Assembly (NCBI RefSeq): GCF_000757885.1
Contig: NZ_JQCR01000003.1
Location: 2,480,001 to 2,544,000, forward strand
Source of the DNA: Paenibacillus wynnii
GTDB taxonomy: Bacteria; Bacillota; Bacilli; Paenibacillales; Paenibacillaceae
Reading direction: 5' to 3'
Length of the DNA stretch: 64,000 bases
Shown here piece after piece: positions 26,625-36,000 of this stretch. The notes under the pieces were generated by a model. The model ran no database searches, was not told the origin of the DNA, and was given only the letters and a program-made list of their open reading frames with translations. The first letter of the stretch is position 1; every line of letters begins with the position of its first letter. A program made the position numbers and the translations under genes.

Positions 26625-27571
26625 GCCTGATCCCTCCGTTTTCTACCCAGGATTCGAATGACGAGTATAAGTACAAAAGAAATCAGAAGGAGTAGGAACG
26701 CCATCATATGCAGTGCATAGTTCCATGTAGAATCATATTCTACGTTGGAAATCTGCATTACAATGTTGCTGGTTAATACCGAGGTAGGCGAGAATAAGCT
26801 CTTCGCCAGCTGTGGCGTATTTCCAATTACCATAACTACAGCCATCGTCTCTCCTACGGCACGAGTCATGCCCAGAATAACTGCGGATACCACGCCCCGG
26901 CTTGCCGCGGGCAAGACAACACGCGAAATCACCTGTAGACGAGTAGAGCCAAGCGCATATGCGGCATCCCTGTATTTACGCGGTACCGCAACGATAGCAT
27001 CATCACTGATCCGCGTGATTGTCGGTAGAACCATTAATGCCAGCACAAGCGCTGCCGCCAGAAGACCGTCACCCAGACTTTCTCCGCTGACTCTGCGCAG
27101 AAAGGGCAAAAGGACAGTCAAGCCCAGGTATCCGTATACTATAGAAGGAATCCCTACGAGCAGATCCAGAATCGGGCGGATAAAGGATGTCATCCACTTA
27201 GGAGCAATCTCCGCATTGAGTACGGCCATTCCTACAGAGATTGGAACTGCGATCAGCAGTGTAAGCGCGGTGAGCGACAATGTATTTACGATGAAGGCTG
27301 CGGCTCCAAAAGCGTCTTCTTCCGGTGTCCAGTTAAACGAGAGGAAAAAATCTGCCGGAGAGATTTGCCCGAAGAGAAGCAGCGCCGTTTTGCCAATAAA
27401 AATAAATACAAGACCGAGTACAAAGCAAAGCGCTAATATACTAAATAAAAAATAATACTTAAAAAAAACATTGCTTAACCTATGCCTTTTATGGCGTCTT
27501 TGGGCTGAACTATCTTGCTTACTACTGCTGTCCATTCTTGTGGTAGCCAGGTTGTGTACTGGAGCCCCCAT
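26621..27571 (-). CDS. pstC: phosphate ABC transporter permease PstC
   Basis: 316 aa from the ATG at 27571 (MGAPVHNLATTR), with GGGAGGGA about six bases upstream; a longer frame to 27637 would begin inside the hairpin after pstS and has no ribosome binding site. The N-terminal ~30 residues are basic and hydrophilic, then six membrane segments; the EAA loop is RDAAYALGSTRLQVISRVVLP. Forms the channel with PstA, to which it is translationally coupled. Confidence 0.93.
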   Translation of the reverse strand: MGAPVHNLATTRMDSSSKQDSSAQRRHKRHRLSNVFFKYYFLFSILALCFVLGLVFIFIGKTALLLFGQISPADFFLSFNWTPEEDAFGAAAFIVNTLSLTALTLLIAVPISVGMAVLNAEIAPKWMTSFIRPILDLLVGIPSIVYGYLGLTVLLPFLRRVSGESLGDGLLAAALVLALMVLPTITRISDDAIVAVPRKYRDAAYALGSTRLQVISRVVLPAASRGVVSAVILGMTRAVGETMAVVMVIGNTPQLAKSLFSPTSVLTSNIVMQISNVEYDSTWNYALHMMAFLLLLISFVLILVIRILGRKRRDQA

Positions 27572-27588
27572 ACCTTTCCCTCCCGTAA

Positions 27589-27624
27589 GCAGCCAATCCC
27601 ATGATGATATCCGGGACTGGCTGC
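27589..27624 (-). terminator. stem-loop between pstS and pstC
   Basis: On the minus strand GCAGCCAGTCCC pairs with GGGATTGGCTGC around a 12-base loop. There is no T-run, so it more likely stabilises the pstS message or partly reduces pstCA, which suits the higher need for binding protein. Confidence 0.6.
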
Positions 27625-27665
27625 TGATGCCGTTCATTATGTTTACAAAATGAAGCTAGTTTATT

Positions 27666-28526
27666 TTATTTCATTGCGGAAATTGGAATGAACTTCAACT
27701 TTTTCAGGGAACCCTGTTGGAATTTCTTGCTTTGCACATAACTGATGAATTCTTTGGTAGCGCCTGTAGGTTGACCTTTGGTCATGTAGTAGCCGTAAGC
27801 CCAAATCTTGTAAGAGCCATTGATTACATTATCCGTGGAAGCCGTGACACCGTTATACTTAACCGCTTTGATATCCCCGCCGGTAACATAGACAAGGTCG
27901 ATATATCCAATAGCGTTCGGAGTGGTTCCTACTGCCGTTTTCATATCACCGCTAGAACCTGTTTCTTTATAGTTCTTCTCTTTCTTAACGATGTCGCCGC
28001 CGGACAGAGCTTTCGCTTGATAGTTCACGCGTGTACCTGAACCAAAAGAGCGAGTGATAACTACGATATCCGCATCCGAACCGCCGACTTCCTTCCAGTT
28101 CGTGATTTTACCGGAGTAAATTCCTTTAAGCTGTTCAGTTGTGAGATTGTCTACACCCACATTCTTGTTCACGATTGTAGCAAAAGGAATGACCGCTACT
28201 TTGTTCGCCACTTGTCCTTCAAAGGCTTTGAAACCCGGAACATCCATACTTGCGTCCCAATCGCATGCTCCGATGTCGGCAATCCCTTTTTTCACAGCTT
28301 GCGGTCCTGTTACGGAACCTTTACCGGAAGCAGCAATTTTCACTTTAGGATGAAGCTTCTGGAATTCCTTGGCGGCTTGAAGGGTTAAAGGCAATAATGC
28401 CGTGGAGCCGTTGACTGTGATTTTACCTTTTAATGAATCCGCCGCCGCTGCTGCCCCTGCAAAAGATGCTGTTACCGCAATTACTGCTGTTAGCGCTGTG
28501 ACTGTGAATTTTTTAAAAACCTTCAT
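27666..28526 (-). CDS. pstS: phosphate-binding protein PstS
   Basis: 286 aa. A signal peptide (MKVFKKFTVTALTAVIAVTA, cleavage near AAAAADS) is visible, without a lipobox Cys, which is unusual for a Gram-positive binding protein that needs anchoring. The mature part has the PstS signatures: NGSTALLPLTLQAAKEF, the phosphate-binding loops (SGKGSVTG, TRSFGSGTR) and GTTPNAIGYIDL. It precedes pstC and follows a 487-aa secreted protein gene after 70 bp without a terminator. No clear Pho box repeats were found in that gap. Confidence 0.93.
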   Translation of the reverse strand: MKVFKKFTVTALTAVIAVTASFAGAAAAADSLKGKITVNGSTALLPLTLQAAKEFQKLHPKVKIAASGKGSVTGPQAVKKGIADIGACDWDASMDVPGFKAFEGQVANKVAVIPFATIVNKNVGVDNLTTEQLKGIYSGKITNWKEVGGSDADIVVITRSFGSGTRVNYQAKALSGGDIVKKEKNYKETGSSGDMKTAVGTTPNAIGYIDLVYVTGGDIKAVKYNGVTASTDNVINGSYKIWAYGYYMTKGQPTGATKEFISYVQSKKFQQGSLKKLKFIPISAMK

Positions 28527-28596
28527 ATGTTGTTTCTCCTCTCGGCTTTTCGCCGTTAAATTAGATTTTGGTATACCGTTTTACTGACTCCAGTGG

Positions 28597-30060
28597 TTAT
28601 CTTGTAAGCTGCGATGCTTTCGCATTTTGAATGACTAGGATTTTGCCTTCAACAATGATTGCGAGCTTGCTACCATCGACCGATACGGCGATTTCAGTTA
28701 CATCCTTAGTAGTGCTGTAGAGTTCAGTTTTTGCTCCTGCAGCAGTTATAGAGTAGATATGTGTACTTCCATCCACCGCTACACCCGCCACCACTAGACC
28801 ATTGCCTACTTTTGCCGACCAATAAACCTCAATATCAAGAGCGATATCAGAGAGTGTAGCATCCGCTTTTACCAATTTCAGCTTATTGAGTTCAGTTCCA
28901 TCCGGATCAGCACTCAAGAATACGATGCTCCCATCGGCCAAAATTTCAGGATAAAGCTTGTTATCCGGGGTAGTTGTCAGGGCAACCGGCTTCGCATCCT
29001 TGATACCAATCTCCAGCTTGAACAGTTGCTCGCCTGCTTTACTGTAGTCAACGGTGAGGGAATCCTCAGTACTGTCGGCATCATTCTTCGCAACGCCAGT
29101 CACATTCACAATATAAATGGCCCGCTTCTCGTCTGCGGAAATGCGGAGTTCTGATTTGTTCTCCACTTTATCTGCTAAGACTTCCGTAACCACACCGGTC
29201 TCTACGGAGATTTGGGAGATCTTCTCTTGCTTATCTCCTTGGATAAAGTAAATCTTCTTGCCGTCTAGTGACCAGATCAGATCCGTCTTTACTGTAGTGT
29301 CCGTGCCGAGCTTCTTAATGAGCCCGCTGGTCAGATCTATCAAATTCAATTGACCTGTCTCATCGTTAAAAGCGCCCCAGCGTTGGTCGGCGGATACTGA
29401 AAAGTCAGTTGCACCCGCATTAGAAGTGAAGAGATCATATTTACCTGGATTGGTATTGAATTTGAGGATTTGAGTAGATTCTGCATCACTTTTATTGGCA
29501 ATAATGCTTCCATCCGAATTCCAATGCAGAGAATCAAATTCCCCGGATGGTCGTGCCGAGCTCAAAATGGAGTTGGGACTCACCTGCAACTCGCCGCCCA
29601 ATCCGTTCACAAGCTTCGTAAGTTCCACATAGGTTTTTCCTTTATAAACTATAGGAGCTACTGTAAAAGTGAATGGCGCTCCATCCAGTTGGTAGCTCTT
29701 CGATCCTGTTTTTAATTGAATAGTATGTAGGCCTCTGCTGTCATTCAGCGCAATCCCGCCTGCACCTTGCACAAATGTAGCTCCCAAGGCACCTGCCACC
29801 TGACTCAGGGAATACAGCTTATAACCACTGCTATCGATGGTATTGAAAATAACCGGGGTTCCATTTACAGTCCATGCAGTTGTACCCTCTTTAACCTTAC
29901 TTACGGCCGAAACAGCTGGTTTAACGTTGTTAGCTGAAATTTTTCCGCTATTACTTGCACTTGCTGCTGAGACACTCCCGGAGGCTGCGGTAACAAGAAG
30001 TGCCGATGCCAGAGCTGAGCTTAACCATTTACTGTTTGTCAAATTATTCACCCTTTTCAT
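28597..30060 (-). CDS. secreted protein: copper amine oxidase N-like domain plus TolB-like beta-propeller
   Basis: 487 aa with a signal peptide (about 1-33, ending SVSAASA). Residues about 60-155 resemble the 'copper amine oxidase N-terminal' stalk domain common in Paenibacillus surface proteins (GYKLYSLSQVAGALGATF, YVELTKLVNGLGG); this domain has no oxidase activity. Residues about 175-485 consist of repeated WSLDGKKIYFIQGD/SADEKRAIYIV-type blades, typical of a WD40/TolB-like propeller. It sits upstream of pstS in the same direction, so it may be cotranscribed with the phosphate importer. Function unknown. Confidence 0.75.
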   Translation of the reverse strand: MKRVNNLTNSKWLSSALASALLVTAASGSVSAASASNSGKISANNVKPAVSAVSKVKEGTTAWTVNGTPVIFNTIDSSGYKLYSLSQVAGALGATFVQGAGGIALNDSRGLHTIQLKTGSKSYQLDGAPFTFTVAPIVYKGKTYVELTKLVNGLGGELQVSPNSILSSARPSGEFDSLHWNSDGSIIANKSDAESTQILKFNTNPGKYDLFTSNAGATDFSVSADQRWGAFNDETGQLNLIDLTSGLIKKLGTDTTVKTDLIWSLDGKKIYFIQGDKQEKISQISVETGVVTEVLADKVENKSELRISADEKRAIYIVNVTGVAKNDADSTEDSLTVDYSKAGEQLFKLEIGIKDAKPVALTTTPDNKLYPEILADGSIVFLSADPDGTELNKLKLVKADATLSDIALDIEVYWSAKVGNGLVVAGVAVDGSTHIYSITAAGAKTELYSTTKDVTEIAVSVDGSKLAIIVEGKILVIQNAKASQLTR

Positions 30061-30149
30061 GTAGGTAACTGCTAATGTAATTCTCGTCTACAATTGTCAA
30101 TTGCGTTGCAGAGGAATGTTATGGAAATATTAATTTTTGTGCAACAAGC

Positions 30150-30290
30150 CGCTACGGGTTCGGAGGGTTCTTGCGATCGCTGTTAAAGCCCGATTTCTGG
30201 ATTGTAAAGTGAATTAAAGGTTGAAATCGGGCTTTAAAGGCAAACACTGCCGTTTCTCCAGAATCCCTCCGACTCTCCGCTCTGTTCGCT
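30150..30290. repeat. nested-stem intergenic element, copy 1
   Basis: Inner stem TTAAAGCCCGATTTC (30183-30197) with GAAATCGGGCTTTAA (30223-30237), perfect 15 bp. Outer stem TCGGAGGG-TTCT (30160-30171) with AGAA-T-CCCTCCGA (30259-30272). The flanks (ATCGCTG before, AAAGGC-AAC-CT-CCG after, and CTCCGCT at the end) match those of copy 2 at 40610-40756, while both stems differ in sequence. The rest of the 340-bp gap holds the exporter promoter. Confidence 0.75.
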
Positions 30291-30326
30291 CATATATTAT
30301 GTAAAATTATTTCGTGCTTAAAGTGA

Positions 30327-30355
30327 TTTACAACCGATTGGATATGTTATATATT
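30327..30355 (+). promoter_or_regulatory. promoter of the ABC-2 exporter operon
   Basis: TTTACA (30327-30332), 17-bp spacer, TATATT (30350-30355). The palindromic operator begins one base after the -10 box. Confidence 0.7.
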
Positions 30356-30356
30356 T

Positions 30357-30376
30357 ATGAGTGAGTACTCACTCAT
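30357..30376. promoter_or_regulatory. 20-bp perfect palindrome, probable TetR-family operator
   Basis: ATGAGTGAGTACTCACTCAT is a perfect palindrome covering the likely transcription start. Such sites are typical for TetR/AcrR regulators; the third gene of the operon encodes one. Confidence 0.82.
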
Positions 30377-30401
30377 TATTTAAGAAACGAGGAGATCAGG
30401 A

Positions 30402-31133
30402 ATGAATAAAGATGCTCCAGTTATTAAAGTAAGTCATGTCGGTAGAGCATTTGGCAGCAAGTTGGTACTTGACGATATCTCTCTACAAGTGGAAAAAGCA
30501 GAAACTTTCGGCATTCTGGGCCCTTCCGGATCCGGCAAAACAACGCTGGTAAAGATGCTGACAGGCATCGATGAAACCAGCTCCGGTGAGATCCACGTTC
30601 TCGGTGTCAAAATGCCAAAACTGGCGATGCTGCAGCAGATCGGGTATATGGCACAGTCTGATGCTCTGTACACCGAGCTTAGCGCTAAAGAAAACTTAGA
30701 GTTCTTCGCTTCTCTTTATGGTCTGAAAGGTGAACAACGTACGCGCCGTATTAAAGCGGTCATGGAATTGGTTAATTTGGAGGAACATCTGCGTAAAGGT
30801 GTGGCTCAATACTCAGGTGGAATGAAGCGCCGATTGTCGCTGGCCATCGCCTTGCTGCACGAACCTCCTCTACTTATTCTGGATGAACCTACAGTAGGGA
30901 TCGATCCGGTGCTTCGCCTTTCGATTTGGAATGAACTCAGAGCACTGAATAAGAAGGGAACTACGATTGTGCTGACTACGCATGTAATGGATGAAGCGGA
31001 GAAATGTGATCGGCTGGCGATGATTCGGGACGGGAAGCTGCTGGCGGTGGATACGCCAGATGGACTGCTGCAAGCCACAGGTACTGCTTCGATTGAAGAA
31101 GCGTTCCTGTATTACGGAGGTGTGCGTTCATGA
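30402..31133 (+). CDS. ABC-2 type exporter, ATP-binding protein
   Basis: 243 aa. Walker A GPSGSGKTT (about 44-52), signature YSGGMKRRLSLAIALL, Walker B LLILDEPTVGIDP, switch His in LTTHVMDEAEKCD. The DEPTVGIDP form is typical of DrrA/NodI-like exporter ATPases. ATG with GAGGAGATC upstream. It overlaps the permease gene by four bases (ATGA). Substrate unknown; a regulator that derepresses the operon suggests drug or lipid export. Confidence 0.92.
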   Translation: MNKDAPVIKVSHVGRAFGSKLVLDDISLQVEKAETFGILGPSGSGKTTLVKMLTGIDETSSGEIHVLGVKMPKLAMLQQIGYMAQSDALYTELSAKENLEFFASLYGLKGEQRTRRIKAVMELVNLEEHLRKGVAQYSGGMKRRLSLAIALLHEPPLLILDEPTVGIDPVLRLSIWNELRALNKKGTTIVLTTHVMDEAEKCDRLAMIRDGKLLAVDTPDGLLQATGTASIEEAFLYYGGVRS

Positions 31134-32161
31134 GAATCCGGGCGATAACTCTACGTATTTTACAGCAATTTATTCATGATAAAAGAACGATGGCCCTTAT
31201 GTTCATAGCTCCTCTATTAGTTCTAAGCTTGATGAGCCTGGTATTCAACAGTGATTCTTACGAGCCGGTAATTGGGGTGTCAGGCCAGGCAGTTAATCTG
31301 TCTGCTTCACTTAAGGGTCATGAAGCAACGGTGAAGGAATACTCGACGGTAGAGATTGGGACAGATGCTCTAAGAGAAGGAACTATCGATGCACTGCTCA
31401 CGCTAAATGGTACAGCACCACAGGTGGTGCTGGAAGGAAGTAATCCTACGGCTAACCGGGCGGTGATGATGGTGCTTGAGCAGACCTCACAGGATCTTCT
31501 GCCCTCCTCGGGAATTAAGGTGCAGCCGGAAATCAGCTATCTGTACGGATCAGCGGATATGAAGACGATTGACCGCTTTGGTCCGATTATGATTGGTGTA
31601 TTCGTATTCTTCTTTGTCTTTCTAATTGCGGGTGTCTCCTTCCTGCGGGAACGGACCACGGGGACGCTGGAGCGCCTCCTTTCCACACCGCTGAAACGTT
31701 GGGAGATTGTTATCGGTTATGTCTGTGGATTTGGGGTATTTACTGTATTTCAAGCCCTGCTTATCTCTTGGTTCTCCATTCAGGTGCTCGGTATAATGAT
31801 GACAGGAAGCTTCGGTTATGTCATGTTGATGACCCTGCTACTGTCCATGACGGCTCTGACGCTGGGTACATTGCTGTCTGCTTTTGCAGCCAATGAGCTG
31901 CAGATGATCCAATTCATTCCGCTCATTATCGTGCCGCAAATTTTCCTCAGCGGGTTATTCCCGATGGACACTCTTCCTGTCTGGCTGCAGCGGGTAGGGT
32001 TAGGAACTCCTCTCTACTATGGTGCAGATGCGTTGATGAACATTATGATTCGCGGCAAGGGCTGGAGTGATATCGCTCTGGATGTCTATGTGCTGATTGG
32101 CTTTTCCTTACTATTCATGACCTTAAATGTCTTGGCTCTGCGTAAACACCGCAAAATGTAA
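31130..32161 (+). CDS. ABC-2 type exporter, permease
   Basis: 343 aa. One membrane segment at about 20-40, a large extracytoplasmic domain (about 45-160), then five membrane segments from about 165 (IMIGVFVFFFVFLIAGVSFL) to the end. A conserved ABC-2 element follows helix 2 (RERTTGTLERLLSTPLKRWEI). Partner of the ATPase directly upstream. Confidence 0.9.
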   Translation: MRIRAITLRILQQFIHDKRTMALMFIAPLLVLSLMSLVFNSDSYEPVIGVSGQAVNLSASLKGHEATVKEYSTVEIGTDALREGTIDALLTLNGTAPQVVLEGSNPTANRAVMMVLEQTSQDLLPSSGIKVQPEISYLYGSADMKTIDRFGPIMIGVFVFFFVFLIAGVSFLRERTTGTLERLLSTPLKRWEIVIGYVCGFGVFTVFQALLISWFSIQVLGIMMTGSFGYVMLMTLLLSMTALTLGTLLSAFAANELQMIQFIPLIIVPQIFLSGLFPMDTLPVWLQRVGLGTPLYYGADALMNIMIRGKGWSDIALDVYVLIGFSLLFMTLNVLALRKHRKM

Positions 32162-32218
32162 ACCATATCGGTATTATGCTAAGATGGACAGACAGGACGA
32201 TGTCTGGAGGTTGATGGA

Positions 32219-32935
32219 ATGACTGATAATAAAACTGCGGAGAACCCGTCCGCAGATGATCATATGGGGGAACAATGGATTCAGGAGATTCTAAATCTTG
32301 GCGAGGATGAGAAAATGACCCCGAAGCAGCTGGCCATTTTGCAGGCGGCAATTGAGGTTTTTTCCGATAAGGGGTATTCTGCTGCCGCAACTAGCGAAAT
32401 CGCTCAGAAAGCGGGCGTAGCGGAAGGTACGATCTTTCGGTACTACAAGACCAAGAAAGACCTGCTGTTATCTATTGTAGGACCGACGATGAGCCGGATG
32501 ATTGCTCCCTTTGTGCTTAGGAATTTTAAGGGAGTGCTTGATATACCTTTTGACAGCTATGAAGATTTCCTGCGGGCTTTTATTGTGAACCGGTTGGAAT
32601 TTGGGCGCAAGAACTTTAGAATTATCAAAATACTCATTCAGGAAATTCCCTTCCAGCCCGCACTTCGCGAGCAATTTGTTGAGAATATTCTCGGCAAGGT
32701 GGTGGAACGTGTAGAAAAGATCGTAGAGCATTTCAAGGAAAAGGGAGAGATTGTCGAGATCCCGACGCCGGCCATCATCAGATTCACCGTTTCATCCGTT
32801 ATCGGCTTTCTGCTGGCCCGCTTGCTGCTGATGCCTGATAAGGATTGGAATGACGAAGAAGAAATAGAACTAACCATTAGATTTATAATGCATGGTATAA
32901 GTCCTGATGGAATAGGCAGCAAAACATTCAAGTAA
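32219..32935 (+). CDS. TetR/AcrR-family transcriptional regulator
   Basis: 238 aa. A hydrophilic N-terminal extension of about 35 residues precedes the helix-turn-helix (TSEIAQKAGVAEGTIFRYYKTKKDLL, about 60-85). The C-terminal part is the helical ligand-binding and dimer domain. It is third in the exporter operon (57-bp gap) and probably represses it through the 20-bp palindrome at 30357. Many exporters of this arrangement respond to their substrate; the ligand cannot be read from the sequence. Confidence 0.9.
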   Translation: MTDNKTAENPSADDHMGEQWIQEILNLGEDEKMTPKQLAILQAAIEVFSDKGYSAAATSEIAQKAGVAEGTIFRYYKTKKDLLLSIVGPTMSRMIAPFVLRNFKGVLDIPFDSYEDFLRAFIVNRLEFGRKNFRIIKILIQEIPFQPALREQFVENILGKVVERVEKIVEHFKEKGEIVEIPTPAIIRFTVSSVIGFLLARLLLMPDKDWNDEEEIELTIRFIMHGISPDGIGSKTFK

Positions 32936-32940
32936 ATATA

Positions 32941-32982
32941 AACACGGCAATCCCGAGCGTTCTGTGGGAATGTCGTGTTTTT
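32941..32982 (+). terminator. terminator of the exporter-regulator operon
   Basis: AACACGGCAATCCC pairs with GGGAATGTCGTGTT with two mismatches, followed by TTTT. Confidence 0.82.
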
Positions 32983-33079
32983 CGTTGATAACCTTTGAAG
33001 CGTACACGCGTTCTGTTATTATAAGATCTATATTAATTCTGGATATTCAAATTTTCAGTTTAAAGAAAGGAATCCTACG

Positions 33080-36000
33080 ATGGGCTTTAGTGTGTCCGAA
33101 CGGGTAATCAAGCTGCTGTGCGGGAAGACCGCTTTTGAAAAAGGACAGGAGTACTACCTCTCTGGAAGGGTTGACCTGATTGATAATGGAGAAAACCACG
33201 GGTCCGTGAATGATACTAATGACAATAGTTACTCTGATTACGAGGCTATCGTTGCAGGCAGCAAGGGTAGCAATGTGGATGTAACGGCGAGGATTGATCG
33301 GGACGGAGATGTAACTGCAAATTGTTCTTGTGCTGAATATTATCGCGGAGGCCCGTTCTGCAAACATATTGCGGCTGTGATGGTAAATGTGCTGGATCTG
33401 GATCAAGGTCTGGCATCACAAGGGCGGACGGCGGCCTCCAGTCTCCATAACGGGGGAGCATTCACTACCGGAGTCGGGGTTCTTACCCCGCGTACCTTTA
33501 CCGATGCGACACGCAAATCAAGAGCCTCTGCAAAGGATCAGCAGTTGGTCGATACGATGTTGGGAATGTTCGGGAACAGCAGGCAGCGTCCAAGCGGTAC
33601 AGGAATTTTTATGGATATACGCATGCCTCTGAATGTAGAGTTGATCTGCAAGCCGTTTTCATATAATTATGGAAGTGTCATGCTCGGGATCGAAATGAAG
33701 GTGGGTCCAAAACGTCTATATATTGTGCAAAAAATCAGGGATTTTCTGCAGCATGTTCACCGGGGGGAAGCCTATGAATTTTCAAAACATTTTATATATG
33801 ATCCTTCACTCCACAGTTTTCATAAGGAAGACAATGCAGTTATTCAGAAGCTTATCGAAATCTTGTTAAATGAGAAAATGTACCGCGAAAGAAGTAGCTC
33901 CTACTCCCCTTATGCAAATCATATGGGCGGAGACCGCCTGCTGCCGATTCCGCCTTTTTTCTGGGATACGCTCCTGCCCTTCCTTTCAGCGGCTAAAACG
34001 GTCTATTTTCAACAAGAAGATACCTTATTTGAGGGCATTCACTTCTCTAATGAAGCACCCCCGCTGAGCTTTGAGTTCGATCAGGCCGAGGAGAATGGCT
34101 ATCGTTTGGAGGTTCTGGGGTTAGAAAAAATCACGGTCATGGAGGACTATGGAATTGTCCTGACGGAAGGAAAGCTGCTGAAGCTACCCTCCCAAGAGTG
34201 CAGACGTCTTGCCGACATGAAAAAAATGCTGGAGGACTCCCGTGATGGAGGTGTTCGCATAGCGCCTGAGCAAATGGAGCCTTTTATGGATAAGGTGATC
34301 CCCGGCTTGATGAAGCTCGGCAGTGTTCATATCGCTGACGCCATCGCTGACCGTGTTGTTCAGACTAAGCTGCAGGCCCGGCTCTATCTGGATCGGGTAA
34401 GAGACCGGCTGCTCGCCGGGTTGGAGTTCCAATATGGCGACATCATCATTAATCCTATAGATGATCATAATAAGGCTCGCGGTACGGATATTATTCTTAT
34501 GCGGGACAGCGAGGCCGAACATAAGATTCTTGAGCTTATGGAACATGAATATTTTGCCAAAACAGAAAGTGGATATATTATGAGCGACGAGGATGCGGAA
34601 TACGACTTCCTGTATCATAAAATCCCTCTTTTAGAGCAACTTCTCGAAGTTTATGCTACCACCGCCGTAAAAGAGAAATTGCATACAGGTACGGTTCCGC
34701 CCAAAGTATCTCTCACTTGGAATGAGAAAACCGACTGGCTCGATTTCAAATTCGATATGGAGGGTATTCCCGAGTCGGAGATTGTATTGGTTCTAAGATC
34801 ACTTCAGGACAAGCGTAAATACTATCGATTGCCAAATGGTGCGCTGCTGCCTCTGGAAAGTGAGGAATTCCAAGAAATCATTACATTTATGAATGAATTG
34901 GGTATCCGTCAGGATGATTTGAAAGGCACTGAATTTACTCTGCCCGTTGTTCGGGGGTTACATCTAAGTGCTTCCGATGAGAAGGGTGACGCGGTTAAGC
35001 TAGGCAAAGGGTTGCGCAAGCTTCTGGCTAATATGCGGAATCCCGAGAATCTGGATTATCCTGTTCCAGACCGACTCGTTCCTGTGCTTCGGGATTATCA
35101 GGTGTTTGGCTTCCAATGGTTGAAAACCTTAGCCCACTATCGGTTTGGTGGGATATTGGCCGATGACATGGGCCTTGGAAAAACGCTGCAAAGCATAGCG
35201 TTCCTGCTCTCGGAGCTGCCGGATATCCGTCAAGGCGGAAAGCCCGCGCTTATCGTCGCACCGGCCTCTCTCGTCTACAACTGGCATAATGAGCTTAAGA
35301 AATTCACGCCGGAGATTAAGGCTGTCATTGCTGATGGAAGCTTGACGGAGCGGACTCGAATTCTTCGAAATACGGGGAAAGCAGATGTCATTATTACTTC
35401 TTATCCACTGCTGCGTAGAGACGTACATCTCTATGCGAAACCATCTTTTCACACACTCATTCTGGATGAAGCCCAAGTCATTAAGAATCACGTAACCCAA
35501 ACAGCACAAGCTGTACGGGTTCTGCAAGCTCGTTATCGATTTGCACTAACGGGTACTCCGGTGGAAAATGCTCTGGAGGACCTATGGTCAATCTTCGGCG
35601 CTGTGTTTCCAGAACTTTTCCCTGGCAAGAAGGCCTTTCACGACCTTCCCCGGGAAGTGGTAGCCAAGCGTGCACGTCCTTTTCTGCTTCGTCGTCTTAA
35701 GACCGATGTCCTGAAAGAACTGCCGGACAAGATCGAGTCCTTGCAAGCCTCCGAGCTGCTGCCCGAGCAGAAGAAGCTGTATGTCGCTTATCTGGCGAGG
35801 CTACAAAAGGAAGCCCTGAAGCATCTGAACGGGGAGGATTTCCGCAGCAACCGGATCAAAATCCTGGCCGGACTTACTCGTCTGAGACAACTCTGCTGCC
35901 ATCCTTCGCTATTCGTCGAAGGCTATCAAGGCAGTTCAGCCAAATTTGAGCAGCTGCTCGAGATTATTGAGGAGTGTCGCAGCTCCGGCAAACGGATGCT

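Noticed and set aside
28526..28596. Pho box upstream of pstS
   Set aside because: No pair of TTAACA-like repeats with 11-bp period could be found in the 70-bp gap.
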